From: an uncultured Paracoccaceae bacterium | GTDB taxonomy: Bacteria > Pseudomonadota > Alphaproteobacteria > Rhodobacterales > Rhodobacteraceae | Length of the DNA: 64,000 bases | Assembly (NCBI GenBank): GCA_947503965.1 | Contig: CANNFU010000004.1 | Span: 248,001 to 312,000 of the forward strand | Reading direction: 5' to 3' | In this document: piece by piece, positions 43,584 through 53,388 of the stretch | Layout: every line of letters starts with the position of its first letter | Position numbering within the stretch: position 1 is the stretch's first letter | Made by a program: the position numbers and the translations under genes | Notes under the pieces: generated by a model | Databases searched by the model: none | What the model was told of the DNA's origin: nothing | What the model saw: the letters and a program-made list of their open reading frames with translations, nothing else

Positions 43584-44705
43584 ATGCACAACGTCGCAAT
43601 TACCGGAACCGGGGTGTTCACCCCGTCGCAGATTATCACGAACGACGAATTGGTCGTGGCCTTCAACGCCTACGCCGACAGGTGGAATGCCGAACACGCC
43701 GATGCGATTGCGGCTGGTGATGTAGAGCCCAAGGCCCATTCCTCGACCGAGTTCATCGTGGCCGCATCGGGGATTGAACGCCGCTATGTGCTTGATAAAG
43801 AAGGTGTTCTTGATCCCGCGCGGATGTTCCCGAAACTGGCCGCCCGCCCCGATGACGCCCCCGGCTACATGGCCGAGATTGGGGTGGACGCGGCCCGAAA
43901 GGCGCTCGGTCAGGCGGGGGGCAAGGCCGAAGATGTCGACCTCGTGATCTGTGCCGCCTCGAATATGGAACGCGCCTATCCGGCGATTGGTGTAGAGATT
44001 CAACAGCTTCTGGGCGCGGGCGGCTTCGCCTTCGACATGAACGTCGCCTGTTCCAGCGCGACATTCGGCATCCAGACAGCGGCAGACATGATCCGCTCCG
44101 GCTCCATCCGCAACGCGCTGGTGGTCAACCCCGAGATCTGTTCTGCCCATCTGGAATGGCGCGACCGCGATTGTCACTTCATCTTTGGCGATGTGGCGAC
44201 GGCCACCTATCTTGAGCGGGATGAGGGTCTGACGACCCCTCATTTCAAGATCCTTGGCACCAAGTGCGCAACCCAGTTCAGCAATAATATCCGTAACAAT
44301 AACGGCTACTTACGCCGCACCCACGACCAGATGGAAGACCGGCGCGACATGCAGTTCATGCAAAACGGGCGGAAAGTGTTCAAAGAGGTGCTGCCGCTGG
44401 TCAGCCAGCATATCGCCGACCACATGGCCGATACCGGGATTACCGCAGATGACCTGCGCCGGCTTTGGTTGCACCAGGCGAACAAGACAATGAACGACTA
44501 TATCGGCAAAAAGGTACTGGGCCGCACGCCCGAACCCGGCGAACAGCCCAACATCCTGCAAGATTACGCCAACACGTCCTCTGCGGGGTCCATTATCTCT
44601 TTCTCCAAATACTCCGATGATCTACAGGATGGCGACAAAGGGATCATCTGCTCTTTCGGGGCCGGATATTCCGTTGGATCGGTTATTGTGGAGCGACGCG
44701 CATGA
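43584..44705 (+). CDS. Beta-ketoacyl-ACP synthase III family protein
   Basis: 373 residues of thiolase fold with a full FabH-type triad: Cys156 in NVACSSATFG, His in LWLHQANKTM (about 297), Asn in YANTSSAGS (about 337). An extended N-terminal insertion (residues about 30-60) and overall length (FabH is about 320) place it with DarB-like or other specialised KAS III enzymes rather than housekeeping FabH. It probably condenses or transfers an acyl group in a secondary pathway. GGGGGGA ribosome site. A 24-codon lipoprotein gene overlaps its stop. Confidence 0.85.
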   Translation: MHNVAITGTGVFTPSQIITNDELVVAFNAYADRWNAEHADAIAAGDVEPKAHSSTEFIVAASGIERRYVLDKEGVLDPARMFPKLAARPDDAPGYMAEIGVDAARKALGQAGGKAEDVDLVICAASNMERAYPAIGVEIQQLLGAGGFAFDMNVACSSATFGIQTAADMIRSGSIRNALVVNPEICSAHLEWRDRDCHFIFGDVATATYLERDEGLTTPHFKILGTKCATQFSNNIRNNNGYLRRTHDQMEDRRDMQFMQNGRKVFKEVLPLVSQHIADHMADTGITADDLRRLWLHQANKTMNDYIGKKVLGRTPEPGEQPNILQDYANTSSAGSIISFSKYSDDLQDGDKGIICSFGAGYSVGSVIVERRA

Positions 44706-44776
44706 AAAAGATCATTGTCATTCTCAGCCTGCTGTCGCTGACCGCCTGCGGCGTGCCCTTCGTCCCGCTGGTCTAG
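44702..44776 (+). CDS. 24-residue lipoprotein-like peptide
   Basis: Reads [16 protein letters not shown] then GVPFVPLV. A charged start, hydrophobic core and lipobox LTAC predict a lipoprotein whose mature part would be only about nine residues. The ATG overlaps the TGA of the KAS III gene (ATGA), and the stop overlaps the convergent arsH stop. Below normal gene-calling size. Confidence 0.55.
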   Translation: MKKIIVILSLLSLTACGVPFVPLV

Positions 44777-45486
44777 CCGCTGACTCTTTTGTGCACGTCT
44801 TCCAGCGTCTCGACCCGTTCAGAATAGCGGTCTGTCAGCATCGCGCTGCAGTTGCGTGTCATCAGGGTGAAACGGGCGAGTTCCTCCATGACGTCCACGA
44901 TCCGGTTGTAAAGGGGCGAGGGTTTCATCCGCCCATTCTCAAACTCTTTCCACGCCATCGGCACCGAGGATTGATTGGGGATCGTGATCAGGCGCATCCA
45001 GCGGCCCAGGATGCGTAACTGATTGACAGCATTAAAGGATTGCGATCCGCCCGATACCTGCATGACCGCAAGCGTTTTGCCTTGGGTCGGGCGAACACCG
45101 CCAATGGGCGACAGTGGAATCCAGTCGACCTGGGTCTTCATGATGCCTGTCATCGCCCCATGCCGTTCCGGGCTGGACCAGACCATGCCTTCGGACCACA
45201 TCACCAGATCGCGCAGTTCGGCCACCTTTGGATGATCGGCATCCGCATCATCGGGCAAGGGCAGACCTGAGGGATTGAAAAACCGCGTCTCACAGCCCAG
45301 TGCGCGCAGGACCCGCGCGCCTTCTTCCGCGCAAAGCCGGGAATAACTTGTTGCGCGCAAGGACCCATAAAGCAGCAGGATGCGCGGCGGGTGGCCCGGG
45401 TCATCCACCCCGGCAAGCGACGCTATATCAAGCGGTTGCAACGCGCCGGGCACGATATTGGGCATATCGCTTGTGTCGATGCTCAT
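44773..45486 (-). CDS. arsH: NADPH-dependent FMN reductase ArsH
   Basis: 237 residues. Flavodoxin-like fold with [18 protein letters not shown] (phosphate loop), [20 protein letters not shown] and the C-terminal arm [20 protein letters not shown] typical of ArsH. ArsH oxidises organoarsenicals or reduces quinones and metals. No other ars genes are nearby, so a general redox role is as likely. Overlaps the upstream regulator-like gene by ATGA. Confidence 0.87.
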   Translation of the reverse strand: MSIDTSDMPNIVPGALQPLDIASLAGVDDPGHPPRILLLYGSLRATSYSRLCAEEGARVLRALGCETRFFNPSGLPLPDDADADHPKVAELRDLVMWSEGMVWSSPERHGAMTGIMKTQVDWIPLSPIGGVRPTQGKTLAVMQVSGGSQSFNAVNQLRILGRWMRLITIPNQSSVPMAWKEFENGRMKPSPLYNRIVDVMEELARFTLMTRNCSAMLTDRYSERVETLEDVHKRVSG

Positions 45487-45935
45487 CCGCCTGCTTCTTC
45501 CAGTCGCAGCTTCATATCGATCAGGACCTTCTGCAGTGCGGTGGTTTCGCGCAGCAGACGCTTGGCTTCATTCACCGTGATGACGCCATCGGCGATGGAT
45601 TGATTATACTCAGCCATCAACATGGCAAAGCGCTGGCTGAGTTTGATCACATCGGTGTTGATCTCGCCTTCGCTGTTGTTGCGCGTTGCGTCGTAGGACA
45701 TGGTGATCCCGCGAATTTCGGCCAGGGCGGACGTGACATGCGGATAAGATGATGCGGCCTCAAGCGCCACAACCGTGTCGATCGGCATGAACCGGTCGGC
45801 GTGTTCTTTGCTGTCAGAATAGTAGCGGCCCAACGTCGCCTTGGATTTGCCTGTCAGTTCGCATGCGGCTTCGATCCCCACATCCTTGACCAACGCCTCG
45901 CTATGTTTTTTCAGATAGCCAAGATAACCCGCCAT
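45483..45935 (-). CDS. Helix-turn-helix-like protein of CII type, unknown role
   Basis: 150 residues, soluble and helical. An N-terminal DNA-binding-like segment ([20 protein letters not shown]) resembles phage regulatory CII-like proteins. A long C-terminal helix ends [20 protein letters not shown]. Co-directional with and overlapping arsH. No clear family name; not obviously prophage, as no phage genes are nearby. Confidence 0.6.
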   Translation of the reverse strand: MAGYLGYLKKHSEALVKDVGIEAACELTGKSKATLGRYYSDSKEHADRFMPIDTVVALEAASSYPHVTSALAEIRGITMSYDATRNNSEGEINTDVIKLSQRFAMLMAEYNQSIADGVITVNEAKRLLRETTALQKVLIDMKLRLEEAGG

Positions 45936-46177
45936 ACGTGTACTCCTTCATGTGCGACCACCCTAGCGGTGGGGGAACATTGCCCTTTTATTCCCATTAA
46001 GACTGAACCGTTCGTCTGTCATTGTAAAACATGTCCGGTGTATTTGGACATCTGGAACGAGTTTTTTGGAGCTGACGGGCACCAATCTGGTTTCGGATCG
46101 CGATCCACCACCGGTTTTTGCCCACCAACTGCCTGACATCTTGCCAAATCGGTAAACTGGGCGGTAATCAAACGCCT

Positions 46178-46777
46178 ATGGCAAAACTGTACTTTAACTA
46201 TTCGACAATGAACGCGGGCAAATCGACCGTGCTTCTGCAAGCATCCCACAATTATAAAGAGCGTGGGATGAAGACTTATCTGATGATTGCGCAGCTTGAT
46301 AACCGGGCTGGCGAAGGCCGCATCGGCAGTCGCATCGGGATCGGCGCGGACGCCGACACTTTCGCCCCGGGCGAGGACCTGTATGCCAAGATCGAAAAGC
46401 GCCTGAAGGAAGGCCCCTGCGCCTGCGTCTTTGTAGACGAGGCGCAGTTTCTGGAACGAAAACAAGTCTGGGAGTTGGCCCGCGCAGTGGACGACCTAAA
46501 CCTGCCGGTTATGACCTACGGTTTGCGGGTCGATTTTATGGGCAAACTTTTTCCCGGCTCCGCCGCGTTGCTGGCCCTTGCTGATGAGATGCGGGAAATC
46601 CGTACGATCTGCCATTGCGGCAAGAAGGCCACGATGGTCGTGCGCAAGGACGAATATGGACAGGTCATGACCAGCGGCGACCAGATCGCCATTGGTGGCA
46701 ACGACCGTTACGTATCGCTGTGTCGCAAGCATTGGCGCGAGGAAATGGGCGAAAAGACCGGATCGCGCAAGACCTAG
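46178..46777 (+). CDS. tdk: Thymidine kinase
   Basis: 199 residues, phosphorylates thymidine in the salvage pathway. P-loop YSTMNAGKSTVLL at the N-terminus, Walker B FVDEAQFL, the lasso region VMTYGLRVDFMGKLFPGS, a zinc site (CHCGKK ... CRKHW) and GGNDRYVSLCRKHW at the end. Length and motifs match bacterial type II TKs closely. The ATG at 46178 is the conserved start (MAKLYF). Confidence 0.96.
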   Translation: MAKLYFNYSTMNAGKSTVLLQASHNYKERGMKTYLMIAQLDNRAGEGRIGSRIGIGADADTFAPGEDLYAKIEKRLKEGPCACVFVDEAQFLERKQVWELARAVDDLNLPVMTYGLRVDFMGKLFPGSAALLALADEMREIRTICHCGKKATMVVRKDEYGQVMTSGDQIAIGGNDRYVSLCRKHWREEMGEKTGSRKT

Positions 46778-46820
46778 AACATCGTCTTCAAAATCTGAAA
46801 CATACCTTGGCTGAGGTCTC

Positions 46821-46868
46821 GCCCGATTGACAAATCGGGCAGCCCCCGACCGCGGTCGGGGGCTGCCC
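46821..46868. repeat. Palindromic element, copy 2
   Basis: GCCCGATT-GACA-AATCGGGC (46821-46840) runs into a 32-base perfect palindrome whose halves are GGGCAGCCCCCGACCG and CGGTCGGGGGCTGCCC (46837-46868). It lies between tdk and the chemoreceptor relic and could serve as a bidirectional terminator. Outer arms resemble those of the elements at 42806 and 57115. Confidence 0.7.
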
Positions 46869-46909
46869 TCGCGCTGCTAAACAAACACCGCAGATAATTG
46901 GACGCCGCT

Positions 46910-47077
46910 CTAGCTGGCCATGCGCATCTGTGCCTTCTGATCGAAGCGGAACCCGGCTAGGGCCTCGGATAACCCGGTGGCGCCGCTTGCCAGTTGGTGG
47001 CCCATCGCAGTCATCTCTTCGCACAGCGCAGCATTGTGCTGCGTCGCCTTAACCGCAGTCTTGTTTGTCCCACGCAT
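46910..47077 (-). pseudogene. C-terminal relic of a methyl-accepting chemotaxis protein
   Basis: The minus frame reads TNKTAVKATQHNAALCEEMT, AMGHQLASGATGLSEAL, AGFRFD. This corresponds to the last about 50 residues of MCP signalling domains (QQNAALVEE...L...V..F). No hairpin tip, HAMP or membrane segments remain upstream. It is thus a remnant of a deleted chemoreceptor gene. Confidence 0.65.
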
Positions 47078-47186
47078 GATTGAACCTTTTCCAAAGAAAA
47101 CGCGACATCGCCGTCGACGGCAATCAACGACACTCACATGCCAGACCCGGTTTCAATTTCGGTTAGCATGCGCCCGTCGGTTGGGT

Positions 47187-49379
47187 TCAATAAAAACTCT
47201 GTGGGTCGATATCGATCGCCATGCGCAGATTGGTCGGCAGCCGGAATTGCCCCACCCACTGCGCCAGCGCCTGTTGCAGCGGCGCCGATTTTTCCGCCTT
47301 GACCAGCAGCCGCACCCGGTGCCGCCCGCGTACCCGTGCAATCGGCGCGGGCGCGGGCCCAAAGACCTGCGCCCCGATCCGGCGCAAGGGCGCATCCATC
47401 CGCGCCATTTCCGTCCCCAGATCGAACACCTCCTGCACATTCGGGCTGCTCAGGATGATCCCGGCCATCCGCCCATAGGGCGGCACGCCTGCGGCCTTGC
47501 GCTCTGCCGCTTCTGCGGCCCAGAACGCCTCTTCATCGCCCGCAAGAATGGCCCGGATCACGGGATGTTCGGGCTGATAGGTCTGCAACAGCGCCTCGCC
47601 CGGGGTTTCGGCCCGCCCGGCCCGCCCCGCGACCTGTCGCATCAGCTGAAACGTCCGTTCCGCAGCCCGCAAATCGGACCCTTGCAAGCCCAGATCGGCA
47701 TCAATCACACCCACCAGCGTCAGCAGCGGAAAATTATGCCCTTTGGCCACCAGTTGCGTGCCGATAATGATATCGGTGCCGCCTGCCGCGATCTGTTCGA
47801 TATGCGCCTTCATCGCGCGGGCAGAGCCATAGAGGTCCGAAGACAGCACCGCGATCCGCGCGTCCGGGAACAGGCCCGCGATTTCCTCGCCCATCCGCTC
47901 GACGCCGGGTCCAACAGCGGACAACCGGTCCTCCGCCTCGCAACTGGGGCATTTGGTCGGCATCGGTTTTGTCTCGCCGCATTGATGGCACATCAGCCGT
48001 TTGAGAAACCGGTGTTCGACCATCCGCGCATCGCAATGATCGCAGCCGATCTGGTGACCACAGGCACGGCAAAGCGTGACCGGCGCATAGCCCCGGCGAT
48101 TGAGAAAAACCAGCGATTGCTCGCCCTTGTCCAACCGGCTTTGAATGGCATTCCGTAGGGTGGGTGAAACCCACCGCCCCCCCGGCACATCCTCGACCCG
48201 CATATCAATCGCCGCCATCCGCGGCATGACGGCCGCCCCAAAGCGCGATGTCAGTTCCAGCCGCGCGTATTTCCCCGCCTCGACATTGGCCCAGCTTTCA
48301 AGGCTCGGCGTGGCCGAGGCCAGCACCACCTGCGCGTCATTGATCGCGGCCCGCAGCACGGCCATGTCGCGGGCGTTATACAGCACGCCATCCTCTTGCT
48401 TGTAGGACGTGTCGTGTTCCTCATCGACGACGATCAGGCCAAGGTTCTGATAGGGCAAAAACAGCGCCGAACGGGCACCCACAACCAGTTGCGCGTCGCC
48501 CTGCCCGACCATGCGCCAACAACGGCGGCGTTCGGTCATGGTGACGCCGGAATGCCATTCGGCGGGTTTCATCCCGAACCGCGCCTCGACCCGGTTGATA
48601 AACTCGCCGGACAAGGCAATCTCAGGCAGCAGCACCAGCGCCTGCCGCCCCATGCGCAAGGCTTCGGCCACCGCCTCCAGATAAACCTCGGTCTTGCCTG
48701 ACCCGGTGACACCTTTCAGTAGGGTCGTGCCATAAGCATCGCTGCGCAAAGCAGCACGCAGCGCCTCCGCACCCGCCGCCTGATCCGGGCTCAACGCCTT
48801 GCCGCCATAATCGGGGTCCAGCCGCGGATAGGGGGTATCGCGGGGGGCTTCCTCCTCCGACACCGCCCCTTGCTTTACCAGCCCCTTAACCACAGAGGTC
48901 CCCACCCCCGCCATCTCGGCCAGTTCGCGCAGAGTGAATGACAAGCCGCCATAGTCGCGCAAAACGCCCAGCACCTTCTCACGCGCTCCGGTCATGCGAT
49001 CCGGTTCCCGATCACCCAGCCGGTACACTTTGCGCATCGACTGCGGATCGCCCAGACCCGGCGCACGGGTGCCCAGCCGCAGCATCGCTGGCATCGGGGT
49101 CAGCGTATAGTCCGCAGCCCGCCCCAGAAACGCGCGCATCTCATCGCGCATGGGGGCCACGTCCAGCGCCCGGATCACGGACCGGATCTTCGCCCGGTCA
49201 TAATCGCCCTTGCCCGGTCCCCAAACGACGCCCAGCACCTTGCGCGGGCCCAGCGGCACCTCGACAAACGCGCCTAAATGGCAGCCCCCTTCGGGCGCCT
49301 TGTAATCGAGCAACCGGTCCAACGGTTGGGTCGTCAGCACCCCGACCAGATCGCCTTCATGAAAGAACTCAGGCGGCAC
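47187..49379 (-). CDS. priA: Primosomal replication restart helicase PriA
   Basis: 730 residues. N-terminal 3'-end-binding domain (LDYKAPEGGCHLGAFVEVPL), SF2 helicase with Walker A GVTGSGKTEVYL (about 225), DEEH in VVDEEHDTSYKQEDG, and zinc knuckles in CRACGHQIGCDHCD and CHQCGETKPMPTKCPSC. C-terminal motifs GTQLVAKGHNFP and QVAGRAGRAETPG. Reloads DnaB at stalled forks. GTG start; its 5' end overlaps the LysE gene by 11 bases, suggesting co-transcription. Confidence 0.97.
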   Translation of the reverse strand: MPPEFFHEGDLVGVLTTQPLDRLLDYKAPEGGCHLGAFVEVPLGPRKVLGVVWGPGKGDYDRAKIRSVIRALDVAPMRDEMRAFLGRAADYTLTPMPAMLRLGTRAPGLGDPQSMRKVYRLGDREPDRMTGAREKVLGVLRDYGGLSFTLRELAEMAGVGTSVVKGLVKQGAVSEEEAPRDTPYPRLDPDYGGKALSPDQAAGAEALRAALRSDAYGTTLLKGVTGSGKTEVYLEAVAEALRMGRQALVLLPEIALSGEFINRVEARFGMKPAEWHSGVTMTERRRCWRMVGQGDAQLVVGARSALFLPYQNLGLIVVDEEHDTSYKQEDGVLYNARDMAVLRAAINDAQVVLASATPSLESWANVEAGKYARLELTSRFGAAVMPRMAAIDMRVEDVPGGRWVSPTLRNAIQSRLDKGEQSLVFLNRRGYAPVTLCRACGHQIGCDHCDARMVEHRFLKRLMCHQCGETKPMPTKCPSCEAEDRLSAVGPGVERMGEEIAGLFPDARIAVLSSDLYGSARAMKAHIEQIAAGGTDIIIGTQLVAKGHNFPLLTLVGVIDADLGLQGSDLRAAERTFQLMRQVAGRAGRAETPGEALLQTYQPEHPVIRAILAGDEEAFWAAEAAERKAAGVPPYGRMAGIILSSPNVQEVFDLGTEMARMDAPLRRIGAQVFGPAPAPIARVRGRHRVRLLVKAEKSAPLQQALAQWVGQFRLPTNLRMAIDIDPQSFY

Positions 49380-49998
49380 GGCGCAGGGTAGCCGTCAATG
49401 CTCCCATCGTGATCAGGGCAGCGCCACCAGCACGGGTCATCCAAGTCAGGATGGCCGGGCGGCGGATGGTTGCGCGCAGGCGGTCCGCCAGCAGCGCGTA
49501 GGCCAGCGCATTGATCGCGGCAAGGCTGACGAATGTCCCGATCAGGATCGCGAATTGCGGCAGCAGCGGCGCATCGGGACGCATGAACTGCGGCACGAAG
49601 GCGATGAAGAAAACGATGGATTTGGGGTTCAGCGCCGTCACTGTCGCGGCATTCCGAAAGATCCGGCGTGCGGGCAATTCCGGGGCATCCACGACATGCA
49701 ACCCTGTCTGACGCCCGGCCGCCCGCAGCATGCCCCAGCCCATCCAGACCAGATAGACCGCGCCCACCCATTTGATCACCGTAAACAACGCGGCCGATGT
49801 CAGCACCAGCGCGCCCAGCCCGGCCAGCGACGCGGTCATCGCGATCAGATCGCCCAGCGCCACGCCTGCAGCAGACGCGACGGCAACCTTACGCCCCTGG
49901 CTCAGCGCATAGCTGAGCACCAGAATGACCGTCGGCCCGGGGATCAGCAGCAGCGCGATCGAGGCCGACACAAACGCAATCCAAAGCTGAAAATCCAT
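49369..49998 (-). CDS. LysE/RhtB-family exporter (1)
   Basis: 209 residues, six predicted helices, with the family signature IPGPTVILVLSYALSQGRK and GVALGDLIAMTASLAGLGAL. Exports amino acids or similar metabolites by proton antiport; substrate unknown. Start at the ATG at 49998 preceded by AAGGGG. Upstream of and overlapping priA. A second LysE gene lies at 51709. Confidence 0.9.
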   Translation of the reverse strand: MDFQLWIAFVSASIALLLIPGPTVILVLSYALSQGRKVAVASAAGVALGDLIAMTASLAGLGALVLTSAALFTVIKWVGAVYLVWMGWGMLRAAGRQTGLHVVDAPELPARRIFRNAATVTALNPKSIVFFIAFVPQFMRPDAPLLPQFAILIGTFVSLAAINALAYALLADRLRATIRRPAILTWMTRAGGAALITMGALTATLRRAA

Positions 49999-50096
49999 CA
50001 CGTGCACCCCTTGCAGACCCGAAGGGCTTTTCCCTCCGACCCCCATGAGGTAAACGAGGCTCAAGCAAACGCCAACCCCTTCCCCGGAGCACCGAC

Positions 50097-50750
50097 ATGA
50101 AGTTTTTCGTAGACACCGCCGAGATCGACCAGATCAAGGAACTCAACGACCTCGGGATGGTCGACGGGGTCACCACAAACCCGTCGCTGATCATGAAGTC
50201 CGGGCGCGACATCCTCGAAGTGACCAAGGAAATCTGCGCCATGGTCGACGGGCCGGTTTCGGCCGAAGTGGTGGCACTTGAGGCCGATGACATGCTGGCC
50301 GAGGGGCGCAAACTGGCCAAGATCGCCGACAATATCGCGGTGAAAGTGCCGCTGACATGGGCGGGCCTGAAAACCTGCAAAACGCTGTCCGATGACGGGA
50401 TCATGGTCAACGTCACCCTCTGCTTCTCAGCCAATCAGGCGCTGCTGGCGGCTAAGGCCGGGGCCACATTCATCAGCCCCTTCATCGGGCGGCTGGATGA
50501 CATCAACATGGACGGGCTGGACCTGATCGCGGATATCCGGACGATCTATGACAATTACGGGTTCGAGACGAACATCCTTGCCGCGTCGATCCGGTCGGCC
50601 AACCACATGAGCGAATGCGCCAAGATCGGGGCGGATGTGGCAACGGCCCCACCCAATGTGATCAAGGCGATGGCGAACCACGTCCTGACTGACAAGGGGC
50701 TTGATGCCTTCATGGCCGACGCGAAAAAGGCCGGGATCAAGATCGTCTAA
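50097..50750 (+). CDS. fsa: Fructose-6-phosphate aldolase / short transaldolase
   Basis: 217 residues, the short transaldolase class. Schiff-base Lys in [10 protein letters not shown] (about residue 86), Asp in [22 protein letters not shown] and [11 protein letters not shown]. Catalyses dihydroxyacetone or sedoheptulose aldol chemistry in the pentose phosphate pathway. Many annotations name it tal; sequence length alone does not separate the two activities. Divergent from LysE (1). Confidence 0.93.
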   Translation: MKFFVDTAEIDQIKELNDLGMVDGVTTNPSLIMKSGRDILEVTKEICAMVDGPVSAEVVALEADDMLAEGRKLAKIADNIAVKVPLTWAGLKTCKTLSDDGIMVNVTLCFSANQALLAAKAGATFISPFIGRLDDINMDGLDLIADIRTIYDNYGFETNILAASIRSANHMSECAKIGADVATAPPNVIKAMANHVLTDKGLDAFMADAKKAGIKIV

Positions 50751-50765
50751 ATCAGGACACCGTCC

Positions 50766-51644
50766 ATGTTGCACGGCATACGCAAAGCATGCGCCGCCTT
50801 GTGCCTGCTTTCGCCCGCCCCAGCAGTAGCGCAATCGTCGGAAGCCTGCGCCCCTGAAGAGGTTTTGCTGATGTATTGCTCCTTCGACCGAGGCGCAAAA
50901 CAGGTCGGCCTGTGCCTGTCTGATGACAGCATCACCTACAGATTTGGAGCGGATTTCAATGCTCCCGAACTGACCCTGACATCGCTCCTTACCGATCTGG
51001 ACGATGCGCCATACCGCTGGTCCGGCTATGCGCATTGGGAAAGCGTGTTGCTTCGTAACGTTGATACGACCTACGAACTCTATATGACGCTCCCACGCGA
51101 GCCGTCCGAGCGCGACACAACACAAGGCGGGATCATTATCACAAACCCGGATCTTTCGCAGACCGAAATCCGCTGTCATTATGGCAGTGTTGAGCCACAA
51201 CGACCGCCCGAAGGGATCGGACACTTAACCTCCCTGGTCACAGACGGGAATGACCTGATCCTGCGCAGCTGTCTGGATCAAACAGATGATGCAACTTTAT
51301 GCCTTGGCACTGTGCAAGCCGCCGAGGTCGCGGGCAACGGCTGTGTCCCGGGACAGGACCTAACCGATTGCTGGGCCGCCGAGGCCGACGCTTGGGAACG
51401 CATCATGGACCGGACATTCACTACCGCACAGGCAGATGTCGCGCGCATAAGCTACGACCATAACAGGCAAAGCTTGCAGCCTTCCCAAGGCAGTTGGAAT
51501 GAGACACGTAACCTTGACTGCCGCTTGCTATCTGTCCTGCCCCTTGCAGGCGATGGCGGTTTTGCCAAATGCAGCGCAGAATACACGGCCAAACGGCTAC
51601 AAGTGCTCCGCGATATCGTGGCAATCTCCGACTTTGACGGCTGA
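50766..51644 (+). CDS. Secreted Cys-rich protein, LprI/DUF1311-like C-terminus
   Basis: 292 residues. Signal peptide ending SPAPAVAQ. The middle has several Cys (YCSFDRG, GLCLSDD, EIRCHYG). The C-terminal third, DCWAAEADAWERIM through NLDCRLL and CSAEYTAKRLQVLRD, resembles the helical DUF1311/LprI (lysozyme-inhibitor-like) domain. Likely periplasmic; role unknown. Follows fsa by 15 bases and may share its promoter. Confidence 0.7.
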   Translation: MLHGIRKACAALCLLSPAPAVAQSSEACAPEEVLLMYCSFDRGAKQVGLCLSDDSITYRFGADFNAPELTLTSLLTDLDDAPYRWSGYAHWESVLLRNVDTTYELYMTLPREPSERDTTQGGIIITNPDLSQTEIRCHYGSVEPQRPPEGIGHLTSLVTDGNDLILRSCLDQTDDATLCLGTVQAAEVAGNGCVPGQDLTDCWAAEADAWERIMDRTFTTAQADVARISYDHNRQSLQPSQGSWNETRNLDCRLLSVLPLAGDGGFAKCSAEYTAKRLQVLRDIVAISDFDG

Positions 51645-51708
51645 TGGCGTGCATGCCCGTCAATTCAGTGAGCCAAGCCGTCCCGGACTTTATCCGTGAG
51701 CGCCGCCA

Positions 51709-52305
51709 TCAAGACACCAACATCCAGACCGCTACCCCTGCCAGCACAATCCCAAACACCGCGTTCAGCCGCCGCGCGCTGTCCGCACTCCGAAACCCCG
51801 CCGCTATCGCATCGCCCATCAGCGCCCACAGCGAAAACGCCAGCAGATTGTTCAGGGTAAAGATCGTGGCGATCACCAGCACGGCCGCCACCTGCCCTGC
51901 CTGTGACCCATCCAGAAACTGCGTGAACATCAGCGCCATGATCACATAGGCCTTGGGGTTCAGCACCAACAGAAGCGCCCCATCAACAAACCGCGCCGGA
52001 CGGGCAGCACCTTCATCCTTAAGCACGCTGGACCGGAACATCTTCCACGCGATCCACAGCACATAGAGCGACCCGGCGATCTTGAGAATATCAAACACCT
52101 GCGGAAACCGCTCCATCACCGCCAGAAAGCCGAACCCGATCCCCACGGTCACGACCCATGTCGCCAGATGATAGCCCGCATTCGCAGGCACCGTCGCTCG
52201 AAAGCCGAACCGGGCACCATTCGCGGCAAAGAACAGGTTGCCGGGACCGGGGCTATAGGCCAGCGGGAACAGGAAAATGACAAGGGCGGCAATGGTTTCC
52301 AGCAT
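51709..52305 (-). CDS. LysE/RhtB-family exporter (2)
   Basis: 198 residues with six helices: LVIFLFPLAYSPGPGNLFFA (signature with PGP) and KAYVIMALMFTQFLDGSQAG. The start ATG at 52305 gives the family N-terminus; the longer frame is not supported. Substrate unknown. Not close in sequence to LysE (1). Confidence 0.88.
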   Translation of the reverse strand: MLETIAALVIFLFPLAYSPGPGNLFFAANGARFGFRATVPANAGYHLATWVVTVGIGFGFLAVMERFPQVFDILKIAGSLYVLWIAWKMFRSSVLKDEGAARPARFVDGALLLVLNPKAYVIMALMFTQFLDGSQAGQVAAVLVIATIFTLNNLLAFSLWALMGDAIAAGFRSADSARRLNAVFGIVLAGVAVWMLVS

Positions 52306-52589
52306 GGGTCGGCTCCGCGAATGATGTTCTAACAGGATACGGCCAAACCCCCACCATGCGACCCGTTTCCTGCGCATTGACCCGTCAGCTGTCCGTACAC
52401 CGTCAATCACAAAGCTTGATTTTGAACGAAACCCTGTCTAGTCCGCTCCCACGCAAACCCTTTGCCCCATGAGAGAGCCATGTAACGCGCAGCGACATAA
52501 CCTGAACCTTCAACCCACCCCCACGGGATGGGCTGTTTGTTATGTCCAATTCGGGCGGCCCAATCGCCCCAACCTCTCGTGAGATACCA
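52306..52589. other. Divergent intergenic region
   Basis: About 285 bases between LysE (2) and the RNA ligase gene. No gene recognised. Holds the promoters for both sides. No RtcR-type sigma-54 activator gene is present nearby. Confidence 0.4.
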
Positions 52590-53312
52590 ATGACACTGCT
52601 GAAATACCCGCGCACGCGGCATATTGAAGGGTCGCGGCTGCAAACCGGTGACCTGAACGATGACAAACCCATCGCCGAACTGGCCGATGCTCCCCTCACC
52701 ATCGAAGAAAAGGTGGACGGAGCGAATTGCGCAATCTCATTCACCGACGGGCAGTTGATGCTGCAAAGCCGTGGGCATTACCTGACCGGCGGTTACCGCG
52801 AACGGCATTTCGACATGCTCAAGACATGGGCGAATGCGCATCTGACAAGGCTGCAGGCCGTGCTAGGCGCGCGCTATGTGATGTATGGCGAATGGATGTA
52901 TGCCAAGCACACGGTCTTTTACGATCAGCTGCCGCATTATTTCATGGAATTCGACGTTTATGACCGGGAAACCCGCTTGTTCCTGTCCACCGCCGCGCGG
53001 CGCGAGCTGCTGACAGGCCTGCCCATCATGCCGGTGCCGGTTGTGCATCACGGGACAATTCGGACCGCCGCAGACATTACCAACCTGATCAAACCCTCGC
53101 TTTGCAAATCAGCCAACTGGCGGGATGCGCTGGACAAGGCCGCCATCGCCTCTGGCAGCCGCGCCGATTTTGTCGCCAAACAGACCGAAGACAGCGATCT
53201 GGCTGAGGGGCTTTATATCAAGGTCGAACCAGCGGGCAGCGTGACGGAGCGCTTCAAATATGTGCGCCACGATTTCCTGCAAGCCATCGAAGCGTCCGAA
53301 GGCCATTGGTAG
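52590..53312 (+). CDS. RNA ligase, Rnl2-type nucleotidyltransferase
   Basis: 240 residues. Nucleotidyl-transferase motif I is EEKVDGAN with the adenylated Lys at about 41. Then motif III-like VMYGEWMYAKHTVFY, motif IIIa-like YFMEFDVYD, motif IV-like EGLYIKVEPAG and motif V-like ERFKYVRHDF. No C-terminal extra domain is present. Would seal 3'-OH/5'-phosphate RNA or DNA ends. A polynucleotide kinase/phosphatase gene follows after 76 bases, forming a repair cassette. Start at 52590 avoids a non-conserved extension to 52542. Confidence 0.9.
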   Translation: MTLLKYPRTRHIEGSRLQTGDLNDDKPIAELADAPLTIEEKVDGANCAISFTDGQLMLQSRGHYLTGGYRERHFDMLKTWANAHLTRLQAVLGARYVMYGEWMYAKHTVFYDQLPHYFMEFDVYDRETRLFLSTAARRELLTGLPIMPVPVVHHGTIRTAADITNLIKPSLCKSANWRDALDKAAIASGSRADFVAKQTEDSDLAEGLYIKVEPAGSVTERFKYVRHDFLQAIEASEGHW

Positions 53313-53388
53313 GACCGGCCCATCCTGCCGAACCAATTGGCGGAAGGGGTGGATATTTTTGCGCCCGTGCTTGGGGTGAAAGGGGCCT

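Noticed and set aside
48140..48175. GTAGGGTGGGTGAAACCCACC repeat-like hairpin
   Set aside because: Resembles a common intergenic repeat, but here it lies inside priA and encodes a normal stretch of the protein (GGRWVSPTLRNAIQ), so no insertion is implied.
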